In this document: piece after piece, positions 24,812 to 36,184 of the stretch
How the letters are laid out: every line of letters begins with the position of its first letter
Position numbering within the stretch: position 1 is the stretch's first letter
NCBI GenBank assembly: GCA_008694505.1
Contig: VZDJ01000048.1
Coordinates: 310,001-374,000 of the forward strand
From: Cyanoderma ruficeps
Lineage: Eukaryota > Chordata > Aves > Passeriformes > Timaliidae
Length of the DNA stretch: 64,000 nucleotides
Direction: 5' to 3'
Position numbers and translations under genes: made by a program
Notes under the pieces: generated by a model
What the model saw: only the letters and a program-made list of their open reading frames with translations
Told to the model about the DNA's origin: nothing
The model's database searches: none

Positions 24812-25557
24812 TGTTAGAGATGCCTCTACCCAAATTAAGATGCAATATGCCAAAGTTAATAGGAGGTATTTAATTTAACAGTAAATGTGACCAAGAGAGA
24901 AAGAAGAGAGAAAGATAGAAAGAAATAGAAAAGAGAGGAGCTGGGGATGGGGGAGGAGAAGGAGAATAAGCCAGAGACAATCAATCACTACCCTGTGGAT
25001 CCAGCAATATCCCATAGATCCTCTTCTGGTCTTCTCTGTGGTGGGGTCCCACCAAACATATATTTCAATGGGTTAATAAAGGTACCTCAGGTATCTGTGG
25101 TACCTCCCCTGGGGTGAGGGGAAGTTTTACACCAAACAGTTTGTTTTGCAACAAACTCTGGATCTATTGCAGCACTGGATCACATGCAGTCCTCTGGTGT
25201 AGGGCCTGAAGGATGGCCATGGGGCACTACAGGGCTCTCTGATGGCTTATGACACCTTCTAGGACATGACAGTTTCCAACCATGCCTCAAGTGTCCGTGT
25301 GGGTGTCACCATCCCAGGGGAGGACTGGGGGGCAGTTTTACACCTGAGCCAGCCTGTGTGAGGGAGGACTCCCAGCAGGGTCTCCTGCTTGTCTGACTTT
25401 TAGCCTCTGGAGGTGGTGTTCACTCCCTCTGTACCAGAGGTTTACCATCACACCCCAAAAAACTCTTCTCCTACTCATTTTGTGGGGGGGAGAGTGTACA
25501 AACCCGGCCTCAGCAAATGGGTCTGTGCATTAAGGCATTCCCTGCCTCATCCAGACA
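24812..25557 (-). mobile_element. Probable ERV LTR, minus strand
   Basis: The segment begins TGTTAGAGATGCC, a typical TG terminus, followed by a purine-rich tract of GAGA/GAAA units (24893-24960) and then a long GC-richer block ending near ccagaca. Read on the minus strand, an ATTAAA variant poly(A) signal lies about 55 bases from the left end, as expected of a 3' LTR boundary. The block from about 25,000 to 25,560 resembles repetitive passerine LTR sequence as I remember it. The right boundary is uncertain and I see no target-site duplication. No retroviral gene is recognisable beside it. The plus-strand frame at 25413-25727 lies across its end and is not considered a gene. Confidence 0.5.
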
Positions 25558-27759
25558 GAAATGATTTTCAGGATATCTGCTGGGTTTGGCTTTCTTGTGG
25601 ATACATTCTTCTCCCTCAGCCTTGTTTGCTTCTCCTTAGACTGGAAATAATTGGACAAAAGTATCACCTTTTTCTTATATTGTGTTCAGGAGGTATTTTC
25701 GAGGGGGCCTTTGGTGTTTGCAGATGAACTGTTGCGTCTTTGCACATTTTGCTACAGTGATGAAAGTCTTTTGGTGATTTTAACAATGTTTGAGCCAGTA
25801 GCAATTTCAGATTCTCATAGTTTGATAAAAAATAACTATTAGTATTTTTGAAAAGAGACTATTATTTATGTATGCTTTCTTTCAATATAAAAAAATTCAA
25901 AAACATTCACTAATTTTCTTTGCTGTTACGATAGTGAGGAATAATGAACTGCTGGTGATACTTTTAAAAAGTTAAACTTTTGTTTTGGTGCAAACTTGAT
26001 CAAAGTATTAAAAGACAACATGAACGCTGGTAGAGATTAATTTCTAGTTCTGAATTAATCATGCTAGTATGATTAACTCTCAGGTGGTGCTCTAATACAG
26101 TCTCTTTTAAGTTTGTTCTTGCTATCACAGTGGTGACACGTCCTAGATGAATCTCTTGATCAATTTCTGAGCCTATTTTGAAGGCAAAGTAGAAAAGAAG
26201 AACTTAATCAGCAGAAATATCTGACTGTGCTTCTCTCTTTCTTCATACTCCTTCTTGTAAGGGGGTGGATACTGGCTTATGAAGTCAAAAAGCTCAGAGG
26301 ATGGGTAAGGAGCTGTAATGGAGTGGCAGATTGTTCAGCACTTTAGCAGCTCTTCTTCTCAGGAACATAACTTCTAACAACTCATATTATTATCCTCACT
26401 CACTGTGGACTTGCCTGCTTTTTTTTAAATTTTTCTTGGTGTTCTTGTTCCTCTATATCTGGCAACATCAAACATTTGGTTTGCAGCTAACTGTTTTTGT
26501 CTTTGTGAACTTTTACTCCTGTCAGCCTCTACATGCTATTTCTTCACCCACTCCTAATAAAAAAATACAGTCTGAGTGTAGCATGATGCATTTTTAATTA
26601 ACCCAGTGTAGCTCTATTTTACATGTGTACATCATATATTTCTCTAGAGCTCACATCACAAATGTCCTAGTTCAAATTTGTCTTTCTTCTTTGTGACAAA
26701 CCCTTTCTGAGTAATTTGTATAAAAATATACTGAAATTATTATTGCATTTGAAATTGTTATTATTGTGTTTAAATTATGTGAATACCTTGCACTAAACTC
26801 ATGTGGAATTTAATACAAATATGAATCGGCAAGGTAAAAATCTAGGTTGAAACAAAACAAAACATGTTTTCCTTTATTTTGAGAAATAAAACTTTGAAGT
26901 TTTGACAAGGATTGGCATTTATTAAAGCCAGATAATGTTCTTATTCTGAAATATAAATTAATTTATATTTGGTAAAGAGAAACTCCTGAATTTTCATATA
27001 TACTCTGTTGTAGAAGGTAGAATATTTTCAGACATTGCAGACAAGAGACAATATCCACTTTAGCACAGGTCTTCTTTGCATTTCTAGACTTTCCAGATTT
27101 CTTAATAAAGAAGATAAGGTTGATAAATTACCTTTATCAAGAGGAACAAAACAGCTGCCTGTGAAGTTGCTCCATCTTGAATGTTGGTGGGATTAGTCTG
27201 TGAATTTTGTGATCAGGTACACAAGGAGGGTAAAATAATATGTTTACACAGAGGAGGCAAACTAAAATCACACCAAAATCCTCACTTCTTTCATTTTTCA
27301 GATTCTGAGCATTTGTATTTACAATATTGTGTTCTTTTTATCAGTGTTTTGTGTGTCACTTCCTGTTTCTTTTCTAAAAAGAAAGCTGAAAAAAATGCTA
27401 GAAATTTTATAGAAATTTGATGCTCATATTGAAAGCCATCTGTTATCTGTAGATGCTTGCCAGCTGAGCTGACACCATAACTGAAGTCAGTGGTAAACTA
27501 TTCTCTACCACTTAAAAGGGAACCCTTTCCTCTCAGGTTTCACTAAAGGGGCCTAGAATTCCTCTCTTGTCCTGTCCCTACTCTTGCCCTCAGCCTGTTT
27601 CTTTTCTATCTTATTCTGGAACTTTTAATACCTGGTCCCTTTTTTGCACTGCTTACCTCAACTCCTTTTTTCAGTGTTCTACTACCCTCCCTGCCCTCGG
27701 GGACAGCTTGTAGCAAGTCACACTACTTCTTCTTTGGCTCTTGACAACATAATTTTGCT
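25558..27759. other. Unassigned AT-rich non-coding DNA
   Basis: No gene or repeat recognised, apart from the 22-bp palindrome at 26949. About 26,600-27,000 is especially AT-rich. Confidence 0.55.
26949..26970. repeat. Perfect 22-bp AT palindrome
   Basis: The left half AAATATAAATT (26949-26959) is the exact reverse complement of the right half AATTTATATTT (26960-26970) with no spacer. In AT-only DNA such symmetry arises more easily by chance, so no function is inferred. Confidence 0.93.
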
Positions 27760-27842
27760 GTGGACCTGGCAGTGTTATGTTTATGGCTGGAGCAGATGGT
27801 CTTAAGAGTCTTCTCCAACCTAAATGATTTGGGGATTCTAAT
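27760..27842 (+). mobile_element. CR1 LINE extreme 3' end, plus strand
   Basis: This short segment follows the last part of the CR1 3' untranslated region: tggacctggcagtgttatg, then gatggtcttaagagtcttct, then ccaacctaaatgattt, after which the terminal octamer repeats are lost or degraded (ggggattct). It is a heavily 5'-truncated copy of about 80 bases, the common end product of CR1 insertion. Confidence 0.85.
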
Positions 27843-30800
27843 CCATTATTGTTCCCATGTCAGCTCCCGGCATGGGCTTTCTCCAGAATCCCAACTCCAG
27901 TTTGTAGTGTCAGTGATCTCTTATTGGCCAGCCACTAGTATTTCAACAGGAAAAGGATTTTAGCTTCTCTTCATCAGCGCTTTATGGTGTAGTTTTCCCT
28001 GAGTAAAACATTGTACTACAGCAGATAAAGTCCTATTTCAGCACAAAAAGGTTTGAGGTTTTTTTCCCAGATTATATACAGTTTAAAGAAGTCTTCAAGA
28101 AGGTGTTTTGGGCAGACTTACTAAGCAGAGGTGGTGCCAAGTGGGACATGGTGGGTTATCTGGACACTGTGTTGCTCCAGTGGCACCAGACATCTCCAGA
28201 TTAGTTTCTGTTTAAATGGGATGTTTTCTCTTCCTGCCTTTTCTGTCCATGCATTTACAGCTGTCCATTATCTATCCATTTAAAGCTAAGCACACTGATG
28301 ATCTCAGCTGTCTCTATAGAGATAATGTCTCTATTATTAATGACTGATCTATGAGCAAGTTCAGGATGTTTTGACTGGTTATGGATGTTTTACCAGGACA
28401 GTTGTTTTCCCAGAAACTTGTATGCAGCTTCAATAATGAAACACAAAGCAAACTGGCAAAAGGTCATGTCAATGAACACTTGCAATATAACCTGACAGAC
28501 TTTATTGACTGGAAGTTACTCTTCCCACAGTTGTGTATCTTAGGCAAGTGAGTATATCAGTGTCTACACCATTTAAAGTTTGGTGCACCAAATCATACTT
28601 GGGCTCCAGGGGCTGCTCATATAGTCTCAAAAGATAAACTAGACCTGCTTCTCACTTTCAGGATTGTTTGTTTAGTGACATTTCCAAAACAGACCACATT
28701 GGGAAAATCATCTGACACTTAAAAGTAAGAGGTGGCTTCCCTCAGAAGCCTTTGAAATAAGGAGTGACTCCAAGTAAATGAGTGTGTATATGTGCACATT
28801 TATAAACTCATCTATTAGATAAATTTTAAACCATGGAAATACTTGTAGTTATCAGGATTATGAATCTTTAGATTGCATATAGTAATGTTGTTTTACATAG
28901 TACTTTTAATCTTTAATTAGCACAAATGCATTCAGAATCAAATAAAAACCCCCATTTAATCATCATAACTCCCCTGGTGTGTTTATGTTCTGAACTGAAC
29001 TTTCTCTTTTCCTATGCAACAGCTGCACATATGAACTTCCATTAACAGCAGCCCTAATGCTAAGGAAACAAAATTACAAGCTGAATAACTAAAACAAATG
29101 GTACTTTTACATAAAGCAGGGCAGTGCTTATCCTAATTATCGAGTCTTATCTTTACCGCCTGATGAAGAGAGTGATTACCAGGCATTTGTGTAAATGCTT
29201 ACAGATCATTGATGTTTTATCTTTTAGCTGCCACCATTACCCTTGCCAATGTCCACTTAAAAATAATGAGCTCATATAATTCAGCATCACAAAGTGCAAA
29301 TAACAAAAGGATCATACTTGTTCAAACAATGCAAGTGTTAAGGACATTCAGGTCAATGACTGAGAACATATGTACAAGTAATGAATTTTCTTTTTTGTAC
29401 ATATACATTTGTGTGGGTGTCCACGAAGGGCTGCCTTTTTAAATAAAAAAAATAAAAATTAGCCAACTACATATTCCCTTAAAAAAACATTTTGTTCAGA
29501 AAAAGTCATGGAGAATTAAATACTTCACTCCTGTTAATTGTAGATTTGCTAGGTAAAAAATAAGTTTAGTCTTACTGTTGCATTTGCTTTTAACACAGAA
29601 CTAGAAGTATTATATATATTTGCTATACACAACACAAGATATAAATCGTAATTATTAAGTGTATCTTCAGTCCTTGCATTTAATGTGCCAGCATTCTGGT
29701 GTGGTGCTCTGGTAGAGAGCCATTTATGCTGTGTTTCTGTCCTCTGGGATGGGTCTTGGCCAATGTCTGCAGCAGGCTGGGAGCTCTGACCTGCCCTGGG
29801 GCCCAGCCACCAAATCCACAGCAGAGGGCATCCCCTCAGACTCTGGCCAAGACAAGTGGGACCCTGGACTTCTCTGTGTGGGGAACACAGATATTTTTAA
29901 CGTTGATGTTAGCAGGCCTATAAGCAAATGTTAAACCATTTTAGTCTCTATTTTGAAGGGATTTTCAATAATTGAAGCTGCAAAAATTTACACAACCACT
30001 AAGCAGACTTGGCTCTGCTGTCTTCCTTGGATTTTATATCAGAAGATGTTCAGTTAATTCAAAGGGTCAGCTTCTTTTCACTTAGATGGTCATGTTACTT
30101 TCTCTTCCTTCTGAGGGGCAGCAAGAGACGGGGAAACTCTTAACCATTAAAGCTCAAATATTGCCCAATTCAGCACATTGTGCTATACTGAAGAGGCAGA
30201 CAACAAACAAGCAGCTTGGACTACAGCTAATTTTGCTTCCTTCTGTATCCCACTCCTTGTGGAGTACAGTGCCTCTGTTTCCATGTTACCAACTGTGCTT
30301 CACTCAGGCTGACACAGAAGTGAACGGTTCACACTCCAGCCTCTTGCAGGTGGCTTCTTCCAGTGGGAGCAGGTCTTGGAGGGCACACAGAATGGTCAGT
30401 TTTGCAAGTTACAGTCACAATGAAAGGCAGAGCTAAGAGAGACACTAACCCAGCAGGTAAACAGGCTTTCTCCTTGTGCATTCTTCTCTCTGCCATTGTG
30501 TAACTCCCTCCACATCCCCTAACAGCTTTATCTTCTTTCTCAGCCACAGAACAATAATGATGCTGTTTAGTCGACTAATCAGAGTAACTGCAAATATTGT
30601 AATTTAGTAGCAATTTTTTTAATCTCTGGCTGGTAATGACTGAACAACCTGTTACTAAATTCTGGTTAGAAAAAACAGTGTAAGTCATTAGAATGTTTAT
30701 TCTTTTACACACGAGAGTTTATTTCAGATGTACTGTGAGGCGATTTGAAAGCAGTATAAAGTGCTTGAAAGCTCAATAGATTTAGAGAAGAATTAAATAG

Positions 30801-31231
30801 CTTTATTAACACAAAGTCAGGATTAAACAGTGAATTCCTTACCTGCAACAGTAAAGTCTGTAGGAAGAGATCAGAATAATAAATTTTTCAAATGCATATA
30901 GGTCTAGTTGCACAGTGCTGGGTGTTGAAACAAAATTTTGGGTTTATGCTTTGTGTCATGTGTTTCAACTATTGTGAGAACATTCTCAAAGTTAAGCCAC
31001 AGAAAAGTAAGAATAAGTACTTAATACTTGGAACATATGTTAATTCAGTTAATGATCTAGACTCATCAATTTGCTGTTTAAGCTCCTCAAATAAAACTCG
31101 ACTATATTTCAGACCACTAACTTCACCCCTTCGACTTCAACCCTCATTTCTTTCAAATTGCTATCTGTCCAATCTCCCTGACCTACACAGAGATTGTGCT
31201 TGCTTTTAATTAGAATATCTTGAAAATTCAG
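27843..31231. other. Unassigned non-coding DNA
   Basis: No gene or repeat recognised. About 29,115-29,320 has balanced composition with clustered homeobox- and GATA-like strings (taattatc, ttatctt, gattacc, cattaccc) and could be a conserved non-coding element, which cannot be tested from one genome. Frames at 29699-29934 and 30086-30547 are open on both strands and resemble no protein. Confidence 0.5.
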
Positions 31232-32061
31232 TGTCCTGGTTTAGGACAAATTTGTGAGAAAATCCCTGAATAGGATCCTTCTGGGAAGCAAATCCAAATG
31301 GCCCCTACTCCCAACTGGTCTGGGCAAAGGACTTCCTCAGAGAAAAGTGGAAAGAACGATTTATTTAACAAAGTGTCCACAAGCATGAAGAATGTATAAT
31401 ATGAAACAATAAAACCTTTCATTGTTCTTAAGTGAGGTGGTAAATTGAGAAAGTCCTGCTGTGGGTGTAGCTCAGCTTGCTCAGTCTCTTATCAGTCCTT
31501 CCAGGGGCCCAGGCCCCGATGGGCCTCAGGTGCCAGCTCCCAGTGCTCCTCTGGGTATTTCAGTCCAGAGCAGACTTAAACAGTACTGAGAAAAAGAAAA
31601 AAAACAACAGTCCAGAGAGCTTCTTTGCCTCAGCAAGCTAAAACTACAAGTAATACAGGTCTTTGTGCCACTGCTTGCCCATGCCTCAGACAAGCACAGT
31701 CCAGGAGAAGGAATGCAGAGGAGTCAATGCTGCTTTCAAAACAAATTCCGCTTGTCCTCTTTCTGCCTCAGCTCTCAGAACTGATCTCACAGCAGTGATT
31801 CTCTCTCCCCAGGATCCTGCTTCATGAGTCTGTGCTTCATGCTCCTCAAGGTTACTCCTCCACGATGATCCTCCCCTCAACACCTGACCCTCTCTTTTAT
31901 CTCACTCACCCTTATTGGATATAGCTGTTACTCATCAGGGGCAAGGCTGTATTGGCTAATTAACACAGCTGTTACTTATCAGAGGTTACTTAGTCTTGAA
32001 GGTGCAGAACTTAACATACAGCATAAACAGGATACAAGCATCAAAAAGTGATCCCAGGACA
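31232..32061 (-). mobile_element. Solo ERV LTR, about 830 bp, minus strand
   Basis: The unit is bounded by inverted termini: it starts TGTCCTGG (31232) and ends CCAGGACA (32061). It is flanked by TTCAG and GTCAG, which match at four of five bases and fit a 5-bp target-site duplication. On the minus strand there are CCAAT boxes (31951-31955 and 31914-31918), a TATA-like ATAAAA (31895-31900), and AATAAA (31360-31365) near the far end, giving U3-R-U5 order. U3 contains a near-perfect 16-base direct repeat (31923-31938 and 31967-31982, 15 of 16 identical), as in retroviral enhancers. There is no adjoining gag, pol or env, so it is a solo LTR left by recombination. It resembles a passerine LTR I remember but cannot name. 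Confidence 0.85.
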
Positions 32062-33212
32062 GTCAGGTAGAAATTGTAGAGATTTTCTGAGAATTGTGCC
32101 TGTTGTACCCTGAGTATGCTGAATACCTCAAAGTTTGTACAAGCTTGTAGAAGGGAACAAGAATTTATTCATTTGTATCAAGTAGTACTGGTGAGGCATC
32201 AATCCTAAGTATACATAGTCTCCTACAATGGATGGTCAGAAACTCGTGTGGCAGGTGTGGGAGAAATCATGGCTTGCTCTTGCTCAGTCTGTATCTGTGC
32301 ACACTTGTCTGTGTGCACAATTTTATCTACAAGCACTGTTTTAAGCATTTGTAAATAATAAATATTACTGCCTGAGCCTGTACAAGTGATTATCAGTTCT
32401 TCACCTACCACATTTACTAAAAATACTTGACCACAGAAAAAAATTGAGAGAATAAACAAACTGTAGAGGATTTGAACTTGACAAAAATATGTCAAGGTAC
32501 AAACATTAGACTTAATTTTAGTTTCCTGGAAACCCTAGCTTTGTAAATGGTTTGAACATGAATGGTTTGAACCAGCATAACACTGGTCTCTTTCCAATGT
32601 AGAGGTGAGATCCTGCTGAAGCAAGATGCACTTCTAGTGACTAAGATTCATTTCTGCTTCTTCCCTGTGATCATATTCACCAAAACAAATGTATTGCTTA
32701 TGTGTAGTTTCACAATTTGCAGGGGATTTACAACTGTGCTGTTAAACTAAACCAAGTTCTAGTTCATAATCTTGCCAGCACCAACCTTCTCATCACAAAG
32801 AACTCCAAAGATTTCATGTCAGAAGCATATGAACACAGCTGAATTGCTTAGAGATGAGGCATTCCTACTTGCATCTCACAGCTCAGTAGGGTTAAAGTTA
32901 AGGAAACATTTATGTCTTCCTTTTTTCCAGTTTTCCTTTTTTTCTTTTCAGATCTTGAGCTATGCTTAAATCTATACTCTGGAAAGGAGGACTCTTCAGT
33001 CTTAAATACAGTTTTCCAGAAAGTTAAATAACATTTCACTGAAAATTAAACTGGTGACAGTGAGAATTCAACTTAAATAATATAACAGCAAGTGACTTTA
33101 TACAATCTGGATTAATTGTTTGTACAATGACAAAAAAATATAATTTTGTATTTTCAGAATTCTCTCGGGATGCTTAAAAAACCCAGGATATTTTAGTGTT
33201 TTTTTCTGTGTT
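32062..33212. other. Unassigned DNA between two LTRs
   Basis: This stretch separates two solo LTRs of opposite orientation and unrelated sequence, so it is not a proviral interior. The minus-strand frame at 32223-32495 (90 codons) has one hydrophobic segment near its start and no domain that I recognise. Confidence 0.5.
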
Positions 33213-33502
33213 TGTAGCTGTGGTTTGTGCCTGAGATGTTTTGGTTTTCTGAAACTCTTTTCCCAGGGAATTTTCTGTAAACAAGAGAAGTGTTTTTGTA
33301 ACTGTACCTATGTTTACATTTATTCCCTAGGAGGGACTTCTTGATGTCCCTCTGGTCTGACCAATGTGATTGAAGTGGTTTGTCTTCTTGTTACCAATCA
33401 AATTGGTCTGTGTAAAAAGTATGTAGAAGAAACACATCCCAAGAATAAAGAAGTCAATTTCAGCCTTCTAAAGTCAGTCTTGTGTTGTTGTAGTGTACAA
33501 CA
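33213..33502 (+). mobile_element. Solo ERV LTR, about 290 bp, plus strand
   Basis: The unit starts TGTAGCTG and ends ACAACA, with GTGTT on the left and GTGTC on the right, a four-of-five match consistent with a 5-bp target-site duplication of the ERVL type. Inside are CCAAT boxes (33361-33365 and 33394-33398), a degraded TATA region (aaaaagtatgtag, about 33414) and AATAAA (33444-33449) about 50 bases before the end. The phrases ggagggacttcttgatgtcc and ctctggtctgaccaatgtg resemble passerine LTRs that I remember. No internal proviral sequence flanks it. Confidence 0.8.
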
Positions 33503-35240
33503 GTGTCATATGCTCCGGGGTGCAGTTTAATTGTTAGAGAGGCACAGAGTACTTTTCCTACTAATAAAGAATTTAGAATTAGTTAAAGATACGAGTTAGT
33601 TTTAAAGGTCTTTTTGTTATTGAAGAATACAAAATACAAAAGGAAGGAAATGTGCACTAGACCTCATGTTCCCCACTGTTCTCTGCAATACTGAGCAGCT
33701 TGTCTGGTTTTAATTTAGCAATTACTACTGACTATTTTCATACAAATTTATTAATGTTGAGTTATCTTATAGTTCATCTAACACCAAGTTTTTGAATTCT
33801 AATACACTGAAAAACTATGTAAATGGCCACACTTCTTCAGGATCAAACACATTTTCTCTCTAATTTTAAGCCAGCTAAAGAATATTGCTTTATTTAATTG
33901 AAACCTCAGGTTGTGACTCTGAAGTATAATTTCTCTTTTCACTTCAGAACTGCTTACCATTTATAATGTGCAATTTTGTGTCTCAGTTATGAAATATTTT
34001 TGTCTAAATAAATGGCTGGCTACAAGAACTTATTTGAAGCTGGTTCCCATAAAAACAATTGAGGGGGAACTCATGGTTTTACCACAGAAGCCTTTTTTTT
34101 GTTTAAGAGAAAAAATCATCTCTACTGATTGCCGCCTGCAGCTGGATAAATGTCAATGTTGTTCTTTGGTCCATCTCCCAGTGGGTCACCTGCAACACTG
34201 CATTCACAGACCACCCTGGCAGGCTGTCCCAGCTCTCAAGGTTTAAACAAAAGGGTTGCAGGTAGGGCTCCAGCAGAACTTGGTTGTTGAATAATCTACA
34301 TGGCGAGTCCCTGTAAATGGAGCCTTGTCATCCTGCTAGAATGGGCATCTAAAGTTAAAAAAGGAACGTGCATGTTTTAGAACAGAGAGGTGAGCCAAGC
34401 AGGGGCTTGGACACTGCCATGTCCTGGTGTTAAGACCAACCCTTCAGCTCATCTCCTGGGCTTCAGGCTGGTTGCTTGTACCACAAACAAACCAGCAGTT
34501 CTCCAGCACACCAGCAGCTGGACTTAAAACCTGGTGGTTGTGTCAGGCTCCTTCAAGCCACACTGTGCTCCAAAACATTCACCAGGCTTCTGCTGGAAGT
34601 GAGTCTGAGAGCAAGGAGGCCAACTTCTGCTTCTGCACAGACCTGAATGGAAACCAGGGTAACACCAGACCAAGGCTGCAGCTGTTCAGGTCTTCCATGA
34701 CTTCTCTCTCTTTTCCTTCCACTTCCTCAAGAGTTTAATCAATTAAAAATATAAAGAGAGTCCTTTATCACCTGATGTGGCAGGACATTCCCCTCTGCCA
34801 CAGGAGAGCTTTCCTGTCCTGTCTATCAGCTGGTGTGACAGCTCAGGGCATCTTCTAATTGGTGAGACTACCCAGACAGATGTCTGGTAATGACTTATCT
34901 CTGGCACCAGGGAGGTCGCCTTCCCAGCTGGCAATAAACATCTTGCCTGAAGAACAAGACTGAAGAATGATAAGCCTTGAATTTCTGACTGACAGACACT
35001 TTGCTTTAAAAATTATAAAAGCTACACAAAACTCACAAGCAGAAGTTTTCTGTACATTCCCTGGAAACATGTAGGGCTTTTCTCTGAAGTTGGGACACAA
35101 ACTTCATGGTTACTCTCCTTGACCTGAATGAAAAGACACTGTATGTACCCCACCATCAATTCAGTGGTAAGTTACATTGACTCCTAATCTATACTATTTC
35201 TTTGTTAGTTATAATATAGGAACCTTTATGTTGTGCAGTA

Positions 35241-35260
35241 TACTTGTAAATCTACAAGTA
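35241..35260. repeat. Perfect 8-bp hairpin
   Basis: TACTTGTA (35241-35248) pairs exactly with TACAAGTA (35253-35260) around the 4-base loop aatc. Confidence 0.9.
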
Positions 35261-35702
35261 CTTGTTTTAACCTGTGTAGTTAGTAAATACGTTTAAGGCC
35301 TGTTGTCTGTTAGTCTTCTGTCTATTCAATAAATCTCATTTTATAATACACTCGATTTGCCATTTTTAAGAACTTGTGTGCAAGGGAAGTTTAGATGTGC
35401 GTCACCTGAATTTAAGCTGCTGCCAAAAATCTGAACCTGAGGCAGAGGTTGTCTAACATTTTCACTAGATACATAACACCTGGAAAAGCTGGACATTGTG
35501 GTTTTGAGCACACATAACATATTTTATCTCAGAATTTCTCACTATCAAACTCCAGTGTTAAAATTAATTTTTAATACATCGTTGTAAAGAGGCAAAATAT
35601 CTCATTTGGTCAGTCTAAAAAGCTTTACTGATTCGGGAAAAGAGTTCAGTTATTGAGTGTCTCTGAAACAAATATATTCCTATCTTCACTTCTGTCTTTT
35701 CA

Positions 35703-35748
35703 AACTTGTAGTTTTAAACTAACTACAAGTTATCTAGTTTGATAACTT
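35703..35748. repeat. Two overlapping hairpins sharing one arm
   Basis: AACTTGTAGTT (35703-35713) pairs with AACTACAAGTT (35721-35731) around a 7-base loop. The end of the second arm also belongs to AAGTTATC (35727-35734), which pairs with GATAACTT (35741-35748) around a 6-base loop. Only one of the two stems can form at a time. Confidence 0.9.
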
Positions 35749-36069
35749 ATGTAATGTTACTTCCTTATCACAAAGACCTGCATCATTTTTGTCCCTGAGT
35801 CGAGAACTCTTTCTCTACCAGTTACTTGAAACTCTTCTAGGAAAGGGCCTATTAATTCAAGAATTATCACTTGAAAGATAAATATATTTTTATGGTAGTC
35901 AGTAAAAAATAATTCTTAAAACAAATAGCACCAGACTATTAATATCTCATGTATATGATTAGAGAAGAAAAGTAGGAAAACAGGGATATAATCAAATAAT
36001 TTATGTCATTTTCCTACTGTCTGTTTTACATGCAAAGTTTTTTCAAAATTTTACCTATATTGCTAAGGT

Positions 36070-36184
36070 ATGGCAGATTCTGCTATAGTTGCTACTGCAG
36101 AGGAAAGTTCTGGTGCAAAAGAACCTTCTGAAGAACCAATATCTTCACTGCCCGCTGAGTGCCTGTGCCTAGGTAATGTCTTTG
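36070..36184 (+). other. Candidate first coding exon, product unknown
   Basis: An ATG in good context (aaggtATGg) at 36070 opens a frame that reads to a consensus donor GTAAGT starting at 36185; the frame closes at TAG (36190-36192) if unspliced. An in-frame TAA lies two codons upstream, so the ATG would be the true start. The 38-39 codons encode an acidic, serine- and proline-containing peptide (MADSAIVATAEESSGAKEPS at the start, ending ECLCLGNVFG), which looks more protein-like than its AT-rich setting predicts. A second possible donor (GTAATG) is at 36173. I do not recognise the peptide and found no partner exon, promoter or upstream acceptor of quality. It could be an alternative first exon of a gene spanning the window, or chance. 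Confidence 0.25.

Noticed and set aside
30086..30436. A 116-codon plus-strand gene
   Set aside because: Composition explains it: the complementary strand is open over part of the same interval, and no homology is recognised.
32223..32495. Retroviral envelope remnant between the two solo LTRs
   Set aside because: One hydrophobic segment only, no envelope landmarks, and the flanking LTRs are of different families and opposite strands.
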